From Halobium salinum (GTDB lineage Archaea > Halobacteriota > Halobacteria > Halobacteriales > Haloferacaceae): a stretch of 64,000 nucleotides of DNA. Shown piece by piece: positions 54,578-63,332 of this stretch (positions are counted from its first letter, which is position 1; every line of letters starts with the position of its first letter). Position numbers and translations under genes: made by a program. The DNA lies in NCBI RefSeq assembly GCF_026586625.1, contig NZ_JAODIW010000008.1:489796-553795 (forward strand). Reading direction: 5' to 3'. The notes under the pieces were generated by a model. That model did no database searches, was not told the origin of the DNA, and worked only from the letters and a program-made list of their open reading frames with translations.

Positions 54578-55567
54578 TCACCACCGCTGGTGGACGTGTT
54601 CTTTCACGTGTGCCTCGTACACCCGTCGGACGGTCGCGTGTGTCTCTTCACTCGGCGCCGGGAGGTCCGCGGCGGCGACGTTCGACTCGATGTGTTCGGG
54701 GCTCGTGGAGCCGGGGATGACCGTCGACACCGCGTCGAAGGAGAGAATCCACCGGAGCGTGAACCCCGCCATCGTCGCGTCGTCGGGCACCGCGGGTCGG
54801 AGCGCCTCGACGGCCTCGGCGCCCGCGTCGAGGGGGACGCCCGCAAAGGTCTCGCCCACGTCGAACGCCTCGCCGTGACGGTTGAAGTTTCGGTGGTCGT
54901 TCTCCGGGAAGTCGGCGTCGGCGTCGACGTTCCCGGTCAGGAGCCCCGAGGCGAGCGGGACGCGGACGATGACGCCGACGTCCCGTTCGCGGGCGACCTC
55001 GAAGAAGCGCTCCGCGGGGCGCTGGCGGAAGGGGTTGAATATCAGCTGGACCGTCTCCACTCCGTCGAACTCCGTCGCCTTGAACGCCTGCTCGACCGTC
55101 TCGACGGAGACGCCGTAGGCGTCGACTTTGCCCGCGTCGCACAGCGCGTCGAGCGCGTCGAACGTCTCGGGCCGGTAGTAGACGGGCCACGGTGGACAGT
55201 GAAGCTGGAGCAGGTCGAGCGAGTCGACGCCGAGGTTCTCGCGGGAGCGGTCGACGAACGCCTCGAGGTGGCCGTGGTCGTACCCGTCGGCCTCGTGCGG
55301 GTCGAGGCGGCGGCCGGCCTTCGTGGCGACGGTCACGTCCCCGCGGGCGTCGCGCTCGTCGAGCACGTCGGCGATGAGCCGTTCGCTCCGTCCGTCGCCG
55401 TACACGTCGGCCGTGTCGAGGAAGTCGACGCCGGCGTCGAGGGCGGCACGCACGGCGTCGCGCCCGTCGTCGTCCGACACGTCTCCCCAATCGCCGCCAA
55501 TCTGCCACGTGCCGAGGCCGACTTCCGTCACGTCGTACCCGGTGGTGCCGAGCGGTCGGTGGTCCAT
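54578..55567 (-). CDS. Aldo/keto reductase
   Basis: 329 aa. The (beta/alpha)8 AKR family is clear from GLGTWQIGG, the catalytic tetrad Asp51, Tyr56 (TADVYGDGRSE), Lys83 (VATKAGRR) and His123 (LLQLHCPPW), and the C-terminal VIPGSTSPEHIESNV. It reduces or oxidises carbonyl compounds with NADP(H), probably of sugars or small aldehydes. It is convergent with the NmrA-like gene (38-bp gap). Substrate unknown. Confidence 0.93.
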   Translation of the reverse strand: MDHRPLGTTGYDVTEVGLGTWQIGGDWGDVSDDDGRDAVRAALDAGVDFLDTADVYGDGRSERLIADVLDERDARGDVTVATKAGRRLDPHEADGYDHGHLEAFVDRSRENLGVDSLDLLQLHCPPWPVYYRPETFDALDALCDAGKVDAYGVSVETVEQAFKATEFDGVETVQLIFNPFRQRPAERFFEVARERDVGVIVRVPLASGLLTGNVDADADFPENDHRNFNRHGEAFDVGETFAGVPLDAGAEAVEALRPAVPDDATMAGFTLRWILSFDAVSTVIPGSTSPEHIESNVAAADLPAPSEETHATVRRVYEAHVKEHVHQRW

Positions 55568-55746
55568 GGCCGACGGTCGGACGCCACGCCCCTAAGTGTC
55601 CGCGCACCGGCAGGCGCCTCGGCGGGTTGGCGAGGCTCGGCACCGCAAACGGGTGATTCGTCCGGGCGCGAGCCGGCCCCTCCCTCACACACGTCAGACG
55701 TATTGGATACATTGAAATAGCCCCACGTGCATGAGTGCCACGTACG

Positions 55747-56433
55747 ATGAGCAAGATTACGTTCCGCGCCGCCGACGACCTCGTCGAGCGGATCGAGGCG
55801 CTCGACGTCTCGAAGAGCGAGGTCATGCGGGAGGCCCTGCGGGCGTACTTGTCCGACGACACCGGGGCACACATCTCGGACCTCGTCGACGAGGCGCCCG
55901 ACGGCGGGGCCGTCGGCGCGTCCGACGGGGACACCGACGCGGACGGTGGCGGCCCCGGATCGGGCGCCGAGGCCGGAGCGGCGACGCTCGACGAGGTGCT
56001 GTTCGAGCGGGTCGACCGGTTGGTCGCCGAGCGGGTCGACGCCCATCTGGGGGACCGGGAGACCGTCCGGTCCACGGGCCGGACGCCGGCCCAGGACGTG
56101 AACGTAAACGTGACGCTCGAGGACGCTCGCGGCGGTTCGGCCGATTCCGAGCGGACGGCGGAGCCGGCGGCCGAGGCGCGTAAGACGCCACCCCGCGGTG
56201 CCGAGGCGGAAGCCCCGGAGGCCCCAGAGGCTCCGGAAGCCGCGAATCGACGGCGAACGTGCGGCCAGTGTGGGGACGCGATGGACGGAGACCACGTCTA
56301 CTGTCCGAACTGCGGAGAGAAGGCGACCCACCGCGTGTTCTGTGACTGCGGGGACGAGCTCCGGTCGGACTGGGCGTTCTGTCCGGGCTGCGGTCGTCGG
56401 ACGCCGGCGGCGGACGTTCTAGACGGCGCGTAA
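55747..56433 (+). CDS. cdrL: CdrL-type regulator: ribbon-helix-helix domain plus double zinc ribbon
   Basis: 228 aa from ATG 55747. Residues 1-37 ([38 protein letters not shown]) are a ribbon-helix-helix DNA-binding domain. Then come an acidic linker, a helical segment ([20 protein letters not shown]) and a C-terminal double zinc ribbon (Cys172/175/186/189 and Cys199/201/212/215). This matches CdrL, the haloarchaeal regulator reported to bind upstream of cdrS-ftsZ2, and it lies directly upstream of that operon in the same orientation. It could also autoregulate. The upstream flank (gtattggatacattgaaat, around 55698-55716) is AT-rich and may hold its TATA box. Confidence 0.85.
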   Translation: MSKITFRAADDLVERIEALDVSKSEVMREALRAYLSDDTGAHISDLVDEAPDGGAVGASDGDTDADGGGPGSGAEAGAATLDEVLFERVDRLVAERVDAHLGDRETVRSTGRTPAQDVNVNVTLEDARGGSADSERTAEPAAEARKTPPRGAEAEAPEAPEAPEAANRRRTCGQCGDAMDGDHVYCPNCGEKATHRVFCDCGDELRSDWAFCPGCGRRTPAADVLDGA

Positions 56434-56475
56434 ACGGCAGACTGCATCGGGTTCGGACCGGTGTGTGGACGGTCT

Positions 56476-56482
56476 GTCTTAC
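56476..56482. promoter_or_regulatory. Isolated GTCTTAC half-site upstream of cdrS
   Basis: The same heptamer as in the two inverted repeats further right. It lies 14 bp upstream of the TATA element, where it could assist cooperative binding. Confidence 0.4.
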
Positions 56483-56494
56483 GCACCCCGTAAC

Positions 56495-56503
56495 GTTTAT
56501 ATT
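56495..56503 (+). promoter_or_regulatory. TATA box of the cdrS-ftsZ2 promoter
   Basis: cgtttatat in an otherwise GC-rich stretch. Transcription would start near 56525, just before the inverted repeat at 56528, leaving a leader of roughly 115 nt to cdrS. Confidence 0.5.
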
Positions 56504-56527
56504 CCGTGGCACTATGGTATCGTTTGC

Positions 56528-56545
56528 GTAAGACAATCGTCTTAC
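56528..56545. promoter_or_regulatory. Operator-like inverted repeat GTAAGAC-aatc-GTCTTAC
   Basis: Perfect 7-bp arms with a 4-bp spacer lie about 25 bp downstream of the TATA box. This is the best candidate binding site for a ribbon-helix-helix regulator such as CdrL or CdrS controlling cdrS-ftsZ2. Confidence 0.6.
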
Positions 56546-56593
56546 ACAGCCGCACCGGGATGGGGACCGTACTCCCCGCTGGCGGTTTCGGGT

Positions 56594-56626
56594 GTAAGAC
56601 GATGGCGGGGCTGCCCGCCGTCTTAC
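56594..56626. promoter_or_regulatory. Second GTAAGAC / GTCTTAC inverted repeat, able to form a hairpin
   Basis: The same heptamers flank 19 bp that include ggcggg-gctg-cccgcc, so the region can also fold as an RNA hairpin 15 bp before the cdrS start codon. It may act as a second operator or as a translational control element. Confidence 0.5.
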
Positions 56627-56641
56627 CGGGGGAATACAACC

Positions 56642-56827
56642 ATGGAGCGTGTGACACTGCGAATTCCGAAGCAGCAGATCGAAGCGGTCGAACAGATGGT
56701 CGAGACGGGCGAGTATCCGAACCGGAGCGAGGCGATTCGCTCCGCCGTCCGTGAGATGCTCAACGAGCAGGGTGACGGCACCCGCGAGTCCTCTCGACAG
56801 AACAAGCGCAACTGGGCCCAGGTGTAA
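56642..56827 (+). CDS. cdrS: CdrS: short ribbon-helix-helix cell division regulator
   Basis: 61 aa from ATG 56642. [20 protein letters not shown] and [20 protein letters not shown] form a complete ribbon-helix-helix fold. It is encoded two bases before ftsZ2, the conserved haloarchaeal cdrS-ftsZ2 operon in which CdrS controls division genes. Regulated by the GTAAGAC sites upstream (inferred). Confidence 0.93.
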   Translation: MERVTLRIPKQQIEAVEQMVETGEYPNRSEAIRSAVREMLNEQGDGTRESSRQNKRNWAQV

Positions 56828-56829
56828 CG

Positions 56830-58008
56830 ATGCAGGACATCGTTCAGGACGCACTGGACAACGCCGAGGCCGAGCAGCGCGAGATGAGCGAGATGGACGA
56901 CGACGAGTTCGGCGACCCCCGAATCGTCATCGTCGGCTGTGGTGGTGCCGGTAACAACACCATCAACCGCCTGTACAACATCGGCGTCGACGGCGCCGAG
57001 ACGGTCGCTATCAACACCGACAAGCAGCACCTCAAGATGATCGAGGCCGACACGAAGATCCTCGTCGGCAAGTCGCTCACCTCGGGGCTCGGTGCGGGTG
57101 GCGACCCCTCGATGGGCGAGCGTGCGACCGAGATGGCCCAGGGGACCATCAAGGAGGTCCTCGGCAACGCCGACCTCGTGTTCGTCACGGCCGGCATGGG
57201 TGGCGGCACCGGCACCGGCGCCGCGCCCGTCGTCTCGAAGATCGCCAAGGAGCAGGGCGCCATCGTCGTCGGCATGGTGTCGACGCCGTTCAACGTCGAG
57301 CGCGCCCGCACCGTCAAAGCCGAGGAGGGCCTCGAGAAGCTCCGTAACGAGGCGGACTCCATCATCGTCCTCGACAACAACCGACTGCTGGACTACGTCC
57401 CGAACCTGCCCATCGGCAAGGCGTTCTCCGTGATGGACCAGATCATCGCGGAGACCGTCAAGGGCATCTCCGAGACCATCACCCAGCCGTCGCTCATCAA
57501 CCTCGACTACGCCGACATGTCCACCATCATGAACCAGGGTGGCGTGGCGGTGATGCTCGTCGGGGAGACCCAGGACAAGAACAAGACCACCGAGGTCGTC
57601 AACGACGCGATGAACCACCCGCTGCTGGACGTGGACTACCGGGGTGCCTCCGGTGGGCTCGTCCACATCACGGGCGGTCCGGACCTGACGCTGAAAGAGG
57701 CCGAGGGCATCGCGGACAACATCACCGAACGCCTCGAGGCCAGTGCGAACGTCATCTGGGGCGCGCGCATCCACGAGGAGTACAAGGGCAAGGTGCGGGT
57801 CATGGCCATCATGACCGGCGTCCAGTCCGCACAGGTGCTGGGTCCGTCCACCCAGAAGCAGGCCGACCGCTCCCGCGCGAGCATCGAGGGGGCTTCGGAG
57901 TTCCAGAACGACGCCAAGGCGAACGCGAACGCCGGCGGCTCCTGGCAGTCCGACGGCGGCCAGGAGGAAGTCGAGGAGAACGACAACGGCCTCGACGTCA
58001 TCCGCTGA
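56830..58008 (+). CDS. ftsZ2: Cell division protein FtsZ2
   Basis: 392 aa. Tubulin-family GTPase: [20 protein letters not shown] at the start, the GTP-binding [20 protein letters not shown] (GGGTGTG residues 124-130), and the T7-loop region [20 protein letters not shown] with catalytic Asp. The N-terminal extension ([20 protein letters not shown]) and C-terminal Asn/Ala-rich linker ending in [11 protein letters not shown] are typical of haloarchaeal FtsZ2, which drives ring constriction alongside FtsZ1. Coupled to cdrS. Confidence 0.96.
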   Translation: MQDIVQDALDNAEAEQREMSEMDDDEFGDPRIVIVGCGGAGNNTINRLYNIGVDGAETVAINTDKQHLKMIEADTKILVGKSLTSGLGAGGDPSMGERATEMAQGTIKEVLGNADLVFVTAGMGGGTGTGAAPVVSKIAKEQGAIVVGMVSTPFNVERARTVKAEEGLEKLRNEADSIIVLDNNRLLDYVPNLPIGKAFSVMDQIIAETVKGISETITQPSLINLDYADMSTIMNQGGVAVMLVGETQDKNKTTEVVNDAMNHPLLDVDYRGASGGLVHITGGPDLTLKEAEGIADNITERLEASANVIWGARIHEEYKGKVRVMAIMTGVQSAQVLGPSTQKQADRSRASIEGASEFQNDAKANANAGGSWQSDGGQEEVEENDNGLDVIR

Positions 58009-58340
58009 ACGCGGTCGTCTCGGTTTCGACCGACCACTCTCTTTCACGCTGTCACGCTCTTCGCCCGGTAGCGGCCGTGTCGTCTGTGGGGCCTCCGCTC
58101 TCGAAGCGGCGAGCGGCGGTGTTCGAACGCCCGCCAGTCGTCGTTCGCGACTAGCGTCCCGTCTGGCTCCGCGCCGACTGCCCCGCCGCGGTTCGCCGAC
58201 CGCCACGCCGAGACCCCCGAGCCGTCGGTCCCGTTCCCGCGCCCGCTCGCTTCCCGACTTTCACGTCGGGTCGAGCGCGTCGACGCGTTCCCTGTCGAGG
58301 TCGAACCGCGTCCACGCCGAGCGCGGCGTTTCGAGCGGAG
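58009..58340. other. Intergenic, no gene recognised
   Basis: 332 bp between the convergent ftsZ2 and ncsA genes. A pyrimidine-rich patch (ccactctctttcacgctgtc, 58032-58051) after ftsZ2 may contribute to termination. Open frames are Arg/Ser-rich shadows. Confidence 0.5.
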
Positions 58341-59330
58341 TCAGTCGCCACCGACGGCGTCGACCAGTTGGCACTTCCGACAGACGTCGCCGGCCGTCGG
58401 CGACCCGCAGCGTTCACACTCGCCGAGGGAGTCGGGAGCGTTCTCACTGGCTCCCTGCTCCTCCCGGTTGTCCCGCGCCGCTAACTCGGCCAACTCCTCG
58501 TAGCCGGACATGATGGAGTGGCGCACGCCCGGGTGGTTCTCCTCCAGTCGGAGGAGGAGCTGTTGAATCTCCCCCCGATACGCCTCGGAGGCGTGTGGGC
58601 ACTCCGTGATGTGCGCCGGGAGGTCGCGGAAGCGCGCGTAGAGGGCGACCTCCTTCTCGGGCACGTCCCGCAGCGGCTTGGCGCGCGGGACGAACTGCTC
58701 CGAATCCTCGCGCGCGTCGAAACTCCCGAGGCTCGCGTCGAAGTGCTTGGCGACCTGCTTCACGTCGCCCTCGAGGAAGTTCATCAGCGCGGTCTGCGCC
58801 TCGTCGTCGAGGTTGTGGCCCGTCAGGAGTTTGTCGGCGCCGAACTCCGCGGCGTACCCCGCAAGCAGGTCGCGGCGGAACACCCCGCAGTACGCACACG
58901 GGGCCATGTTCAACGGGTCGTCCTCGGCCACGTCGTCCATGCGGACGCCGAACTCCTCCTCGTAGGTGACGACCTCGTGACGGAGGTCCAGGTCCTCACA
59001 GAGGTCGACGCAGGCGTCGAGGGAGGCGTCGCGGTACCCCTCGATGCCCTCGTGGATGGAGAGGGCGACGAGGTCGACGCGGGGGTCCTTCCCGAACGTC
59101 TCGTCGAGGATGTGGGTGAGGACGACGCTGTCCTTTCCGCCGGAGAGGCCGATCACCCACGTCTCGGGCTCCTCGGGAGTGGCGTCGTCGGAGAGGAGGC
59201 CGTCCTCGCGGATTCGCCGGCGGACGCGCTTCTCGACGGAGCGACAGAGGTGCTCCTGACAGAGGTGGGCGCCCGAGTAGGCCGCGTAGTGGACGGCGTC
59301 CCGGCCGCACTTGTCGCACTCGGTGGTCAC
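58341..59330 (-). CDS. ncsA: tRNA 2-thiolation enzyme NcsA (TtuA/Ctu1 family)
   Basis: 329 aa. An N-terminal zinc site (CDKCGR ... CQEHLC) precedes the PP-loop GLSGGKDSVVLTHIL (SGGKDS residues 63-68) and the catalytic Cys pair MAPCAYCGVFRR (Cys145, Cys148). The conserved LLTGHNLDDEAQTALMNFLE and AHITECPHASEAYRGEIQ follow, and then a C-terminal zinc ribbon (CERCGS ... CRKCQL). It activates wobble U34 of tRNA by adenylation and adds sulfur delivered by a ubiquitin-like SAMP protein. Confidence 0.94.
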   Translation of the reverse strand: MTTECDKCGRDAVHYAAYSGAHLCQEHLCRSVEKRVRRRIREDGLLSDDATPEEPETWVIGLSGGKDSVVLTHILDETFGKDPRVDLVALSIHEGIEGYRDASLDACVDLCEDLDLRHEVVTYEEEFGVRMDDVAEDDPLNMAPCAYCGVFRRDLLAGYAAEFGADKLLTGHNLDDEAQTALMNFLEGDVKQVAKHFDASLGSFDAREDSEQFVPRAKPLRDVPEKEVALYARFRDLPAHITECPHASEAYRGEIQQLLLRLEENHPGVRHSIMSGYEELAELAARDNREEQGASENAPDSLGECERCGSPTAGDVCRKCQLVDAVGGD

Positions 59331-59471
59331 TGACGAGTGGTTGCCCGTGGGTGGGTTTGTGGGTTTCGTCTCTCCGTTTCAGTGGGTGGTGTGGTGGAGG
59401 GGCCGAACGGGGCTTTCGAAGGACACCGCGTTCGCAGCCGAAGTCGTCGCTCCCCGGACACTACCGCGAAA

Positions 59472-60977
59472 TCACAACCCCGACACACCCACGTCCCCGA
59501 GCGCATCCCGAAACGCGCTCTGGACCAGCTCCGACAGCGCGGGGTGGACGTGAATCGTCTCGGCGACGTCCCGGGCGTCCCCACCCGACGCGACGGCCGT
59601 GTTCACCTCGTGAATCAGCGTCGACCCCTCCGGGCCGACGACGTGACAGCCCAGAACCTCCTCGTCCGCGCCGACGAGTGCCTTCACGAACCCGCCCTCG
59701 GGCTGGAGGAGCTTCCCGAGCGGGTGCCCCGAGTACTCTGCTCTCCCGACCTCGTACTCGACTCCGTCCTCGTCCAGTTCCGACGCGGTCCGCCCGAGCG
59801 AGCCGACCTGCGGCGACCCGAACACGGCGTGGGCCATCCCGGGGAACTCGACCTTGGCGCCCTCGCCGTGGACGGCGTTCTTCACCGCGTAGGCCGCCTC
59901 CTTGTCGCCGGAGTGCTTGAAGTTGTAGTTGTCCGCGACGTCGCCGATGGCCCACACGCCGTCGACGGAGGTGCGGAGCCGCTCGTCCACCATCACGAAC
60001 CCGTCGTCGTCCGTCTCGATGCTCGCGGCGTCGACTGCCCAGCCGTCCGCGTCGGTGTTCGGCCGCCGCCCCACGGCGAGCAGGAGCGCGTCGCCGTCGA
60101 CCGCGAGTTCGTCGCCGTCGTCGCTCTCCGCGTGGGCGGTGACCGTCCGGTCGTCGCCGTCACTGTCCCCGTCCGACGCCTCGACCGCTTCCACGCGATA
60201 GCCGGTGTGGACCTCGCGGTTCTCGCCGTCGGCGAACGCGTCGGTGAAGAACTCGGAGACGGCCTCGTCCTCGCGGGGGAGCAGGTGGTCACCGTGACCG
60301 ACGACGACGACCTCGGTTCCCATCGCGGCGTAGAAGTGGCCCATCTCGGCGGCGATGTACCCGCCGCCCACGACGACCAACCGGTCGGGGCGTGCCTCCA
60401 GCCGCAGCGCGTCGTCGCTGGTAAGGTAGTCGACCTCGTCCAGCCCGTCGACGTCTGGGACGACCGGGCGCGACCCGCCGGCGAGCACCACGCGGTCGGC
60501 CGCGACGCGGACCGACTCGCCGGCGTCGCGTCGGTGACCCTCGGTCTCGGTCGCCTCGTCCAACTCGACCGCGACGGCGCGCTCGTCGACGAACCGACCC
60601 TCGCCGCGGTAGAGGGTGAGCGACTCGCGCTCGCGAGCCTCCTCGGCCTTGCGCTCTGCGACCTCGGTCACGTCCTCCGTGACGGTCCGCGTGATGTCGG
60701 CGAAGTCGACCCCCTCGACCGAGGCGTCGACGCCGAGTTCCCCGGCGGCCTCGACCGCCTCGACGAGGTCGGCCCGGTGGATGAGCTGTTTCGAGGGGTT
60801 GCAGCCTCGATTGAGGCAGGTACCGCCGAGCGGCCCCTTCTCGACGAGCGCCACGTCGAGCCCCGCCTCGGCGGCCTCGGCCGCGACGATGTTGCCGGTG
60901 CCGCCGCCCAGTACGAGCAGGTCGTGGGTCTCCGTCTCCGTCTCTGGCCCCGGCCGCGTTCCCGCTTCGGTGGTCAT
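59472..60977 (-). CDS. Pyridine nucleotide-disulfide oxidoreductase (dihydrolipoyl dehydrogenase / bis-gamma-glutamylcystine reductase-like)
   Basis: 501 aa from ATG 60977. FAD-binding LLVLGGGTGNIVAAEAAEAG, redox-active cysteines Cys54 and Cys59 in GGTCLNRGCNPSKQLIH, NAD(P)-binding RLVVVGGGYIAAEMGHFYAA, FAD motif DGVWAIGDVADNYNFKHSGD, and the C-terminal active-site base in HVHPALSELVQSAF. The family covers lipoamide, mycothione, mercuric and bis-gamma-glutamylcystine reductases. Haloarchaea use gamma-glutamylcysteine, so a thiol-disulfide reductase role is plausible; sequence alone does not decide. A repetitive Asp/Gly stretch interrupts the protein near residue 270. Confidence 0.88.
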   Translation of the reverse strand: MTTEAGTRPGPETETETHDLLVLGGGTGNIVAAEAAEAGLDVALVEKGPLGGTCLNRGCNPSKQLIHRADLVEAVEAAGELGVDASVEGVDFADITRTVTEDVTEVAERKAEEARERESLTLYRGEGRFVDERAVAVELDEATETEGHRRDAGESVRVAADRVVLAGGSRPVVPDVDGLDEVDYLTSDDALRLEARPDRLVVVGGGYIAAEMGHFYAAMGTEVVVVGHGDHLLPREDEAVSEFFTDAFADGENREVHTGYRVEAVEASDGDSDGDDRTVTAHAESDDGDELAVDGDALLLAVGRRPNTDADGWAVDAASIETDDDGFVMVDERLRTSVDGVWAIGDVADNYNFKHSGDKEAAYAVKNAVHGEGAKVEFPGMAHAVFGSPQVGSLGRTASELDEDGVEYEVGRAEYSGHPLGKLLQPEGGFVKALVGADEEVLGCHVVGPEGSTLIHEVNTAVASGGDARDVAETIHVHPALSELVQSAFRDALGDVGVSGL

Positions 60978-61073
60978 GTCGGTGAGGTAGGACCCCGCCC
61001 GAATGAATCTCATTGCCGATGCCGGCGGTTTCACAACCGGTTTCCCGACGGCCGCCTCGGAGGGGGAACAGGA

Positions 61074-61538
61074 ATGACCGACGAATCCCTCCGCTCGCGA
61101 CTGACCCGCCTCTACTTCAACTGCCATCCGACCTACCGGAGCACCGGTGGGTGGGTGACCCACCTCGCCGACGATTGGAGTCGCGCCCGCGTGAAGCTCC
61201 CGCTGACGTGGCGCACGAGGAACGTCCACGGGACGCTGTTCGGCGGGAGCATCTACGCCGCCGTCGACCCCCTGTACGCGCTCATGCTCGGCCGACGACT
61301 GGGTGCGGGGTACGAAGCGTGGGACGACGAGGCCCACGTCGACTTCCGTAAGCCGGGCCGGGAGACCCTGTACGCGGAGTGTCGGGTGTCGGACGAGGAG
61401 GTGGCGACGGTCCGCGAGGCGCTCGCCGGCGACGAATCGGCGTCGACGACCCGGGAGTACGACATCGACCTCGTCGACGCCGACGGGAGCGTCCACGCGA
61501 CCGTCGAGAAGACGGTGTACGTCCGACGGCGGGAGTAG
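61074..61538 (+). CDS. DUF4442 hotdog-fold thioesterase-like protein
   Basis: 154 aa from ATG 61074. WVTHLADDWSRARVKLPLTW, RNVHGTLFGGSIYAAVDPLY and the strand-rich remainder match the DUF4442/PaaI-like hotdog fold; the helix with H-G-T-L-F-G-G-S carries the usual CoA-pocket residues. It probably hydrolyses or binds an acyl-CoA. It is divergent from the flavoprotein gene at 60977. Confidence 0.85.
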   Translation: MTDESLRSRLTRLYFNCHPTYRSTGGWVTHLADDWSRARVKLPLTWRTRNVHGTLFGGSIYAAVDPLYALMLGRRLGAGYEAWDDEAHVDFRKPGRETLYAECRVSDEEVATVREALAGDESASTTREYDIDLVDADGSVHATVEKTVYVRRRE

Positions 61539-61633
61539 GACCGCGACGGTCATCCTCGGCGTCGACTTCGTTCCCGTTCCACGTCGCCCTCGGACCGGTG
61601 CCGTTTTGCCCGGCGGACCCCGACCACCGGGCG

Positions 61634-62296
61634 ATGAGCATGGACCGCGCCGCCGCCCTCGACCGCGTGGAGGCGCTCCTCGACGCGGTCGAGGCCGAGG
61701 AGATGCCGGTGCCCGTCCGCGAGGTGTGGGTGTACGGCGACGTGGCGCTCGGACTCGACCCCATCGACCGCCTCGACGTCTACCTCACCAAGGACATCCT
61801 GATGCGCGGCGACGCCGACGCCGCCGCCGACTTCGAGGAACGACTCGGCGTGAAGGGAATCGGGCGCACCGTCCGCGCCGACTGGGCCGAGGCCCACCCC
61901 GAGTTCGTCCGCGCCAACGACAACGGGTACGCCGCCCCGGAGAAGTGCCTCGCCGCCCACCTCCTCGCCGAGAGCGAGGCCGACGACGAACCCGTCCACC
62001 TCGAGGTGTGCAACGCCTCCTTCGACGACAACGTCACCCAGCGCCTGAAGGGCGCCGTCGCCCGCGACGCCTACGAACAGATTCTCGACCCCCGCGGCGT
62101 CTGTCTGTGGGTCGACGGCCAGCGCGCCGAGGAGACGATGGAGAAGCTCCGCGGCGGCGAACTCCCCTTCCCGACGCTGTCGGGTGCCCTGGAGATGCTC
62201 GGGCTAGAGGACGAACAGGCCGCCGACGCGGCCGACGCGATGCGCGCTTACCGGGCCGAGCAGACAGGGACGACCGTTCGCGGCGACGTCGTCTAA
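61634..62296 (+). CDS. Conserved-looking haloarchaeal protein with nucleotidyltransferase-like pattern
   Basis: 220 aa from ATG 61634 (MSMDRAAALDRVEALLDAVE); ATG 61640 is also in frame. The stretch VREVWVYGDVALGLDPIDRLDVYLTKDILM resembles a nucleotidyltransferase-type G-D-x-A ... D-x-D layout, but the second and third acidic residues are spaced unusually. The remainder is helical (LEVCNASFDDNVTQRLKGAV). Function is unknown; the resemblance is pattern-level only. Confidence 0.65.
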   Translation: MSMDRAAALDRVEALLDAVEAEEMPVPVREVWVYGDVALGLDPIDRLDVYLTKDILMRGDADAAADFEERLGVKGIGRTVRADWAEAHPEFVRANDNGYAAPEKCLAAHLLAESEADDEPVHLEVCNASFDDNVTQRLKGAVARDAYEQILDPRGVCLWVDGQRAEETMEKLRGGELPFPTLSGALEMLGLEDEQAADAADAMRAYRAEQTGTTVRGDVV

Positions 62297-62299
62297 CCC

Positions 62300-62358
62300 G
62301 CCTTTTTTCGTCGGGGAATCGCCCGGCTTCACCGGCCTCAACCCCCGGCAAAAAAGGC
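62300..62358. terminator. Inverted GCCTTTTTT ... AAAAAAGGC, bidirectional terminator candidate
   Basis: Nine-bp perfect arms, with six T residues on the plus strand 4 bp after the stop of the upstream gene, and six A residues (T on the minus strand) 41 bp further on. Plus-strand termination is the likely function. Confidence 0.45.
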
Positions 62359-62525
62359 CGCTCGCTCCCTCCGGTCGTCGCCGACGAGCACCGTTCGCCG
62401 GCTTCGAGCGGGAGCTTCGGTTCTACCTTGCTCGCGGTGCTACCGAATCGGCTCACAGCCTCCGTAGCCGCACGGCCCCGCAGTCGGCCACCACAGTTAG
62501 GACCGCCGACGTGGACTCGGTAGCC

Positions 62526-62810
62526 ATGGCATCCGACGACGCGGAGCGACTGGAGACCCGACGATGGACGCTCAAACGCGGCGCCGCGGCGCTCGCGGCG
62601 GCCGGTGCGGTCGGCCTCGCCGGTTGTGGCAGTGCCGGTGAAGGCGAGGAGGGCGGCGAAGGTGAGGAAGGAGGCGAGGGTGGAGAAGGCGGCGAAGGCG
62701 AGGATGGCGGCGAGGGCGGCGAAAATGGAGAGAACGGCGAGGGAGGCGACGGTGAGGAGGGCGGCGAGGAGGAGGAGGGTCGCGTCGCCCCCGGCGGTCG
62801 GCCGGCGTAG
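62526..62810 (+). CDS. Low-complexity Gly/Glu-rich Tat lipoprotein (94 aa)
   Basis: ATG 62526. The N-terminus has LETRRWTLKRGAAALAAAGA and lipobox VGLAGC. Everything after the lipid-anchored Cys is a Gly-Glu-Asn-Asp repeat (units such as GGEGEEGGEG and GENGENGEGG) ending PGGRPA, so the mature protein is probably a disordered, highly acidic surface tether. No domain is visible. The repeat makes the length prone to variation. Confidence 0.72.
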   Translation: MASDDAERLETRRWTLKRGAAALAAAGAVGLAGCGSAGEGEEGGEGEEGGEGGEGGEGEDGGEGGENGENGEGGDGEEGGEEEEGRVAPGGRPA

Positions 62811-62833
62811 CCGAGGCGACGTCACGGCCCGTC

Positions 62834-63292
62834 CTAGCGCGTCACCCCGAACGCCACCGCCGTCGGCGCGATGAGGTTGTCGAGCACGGGGTTGCGCGAC
62901 TCCATCTCGGCGAGCCACGCGGTCACCGTCGCCTCGTCCTCGGTCGTGTCGAGGCCGACCGTCACCCGGATGGGGTCGAACCCGGCCCGGGCGTCGGTGT
63001 CCGCTCCGACGAAGCGCGCCGGGTCGATGTCGGCCTCGATGTCGACGCCGGTCACGGTGAGGTCGATGTCCATGTCGCTCGCGACCCTACTCCCGGTGAC
63101 GTTCACACAGCCGGCGAGCGCGCCGAGGAGGTACTCCACCGGGGTCGGCCCCTCGTCGGTGCCGCCCGACGCCTCGGGCGCGTCGACGGTGAACGCGTGG
63201 TCCCGGACGCGGACGGTCGCCTTTCTCGGCCCGTGGGTGTCGGTACGGAGACGATACGTCTTCTTCGTCGACTGGCGGTGGGCGTCGCTCAT
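62834..63292 (-). CDS. OsmC-family protein with only one of the two cysteines
   Basis: 152 aa from ATG 63292. The Ohr/OsmC fold is recognised by YLLGALAGCVNVTGSRVASD (first conserved Cys) and the alternating strand pattern around it. In peroxiredoxin-type members a second Cys appears in a CPV motif; here the equivalent region reads RNPVLDNLIAPTAVAFGV, with Asn in place of Cys. Peroxidase activity is therefore uncertain, and it may act in another thiol-binding role. Confidence 0.85.
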   Translation of the reverse strand: MSDAHRQSTKKTYRLRTDTHGPRKATVRVRDHAFTVDAPEASGGTDEGPTPVEYLLGALAGCVNVTGSRVASDMDIDLTVTGVDIEADIDPARFVGADTDARAGFDPIRVTVGLDTTEDEATVTAWLAEMESRNPVLDNLIAPTAVAFGVTR

Positions 63293-63332
63293 GGCTCTCG
63301 ACCGTCCCGGTACGCGGGCGAACGACCTGAAC

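Noticed and set aside
58151..58447. 98-codon minus-strand frame right of ftsZ2
   Set aside because: Low-complexity Arg/Gly/Ala shadow that runs into the ncsA 3' end.
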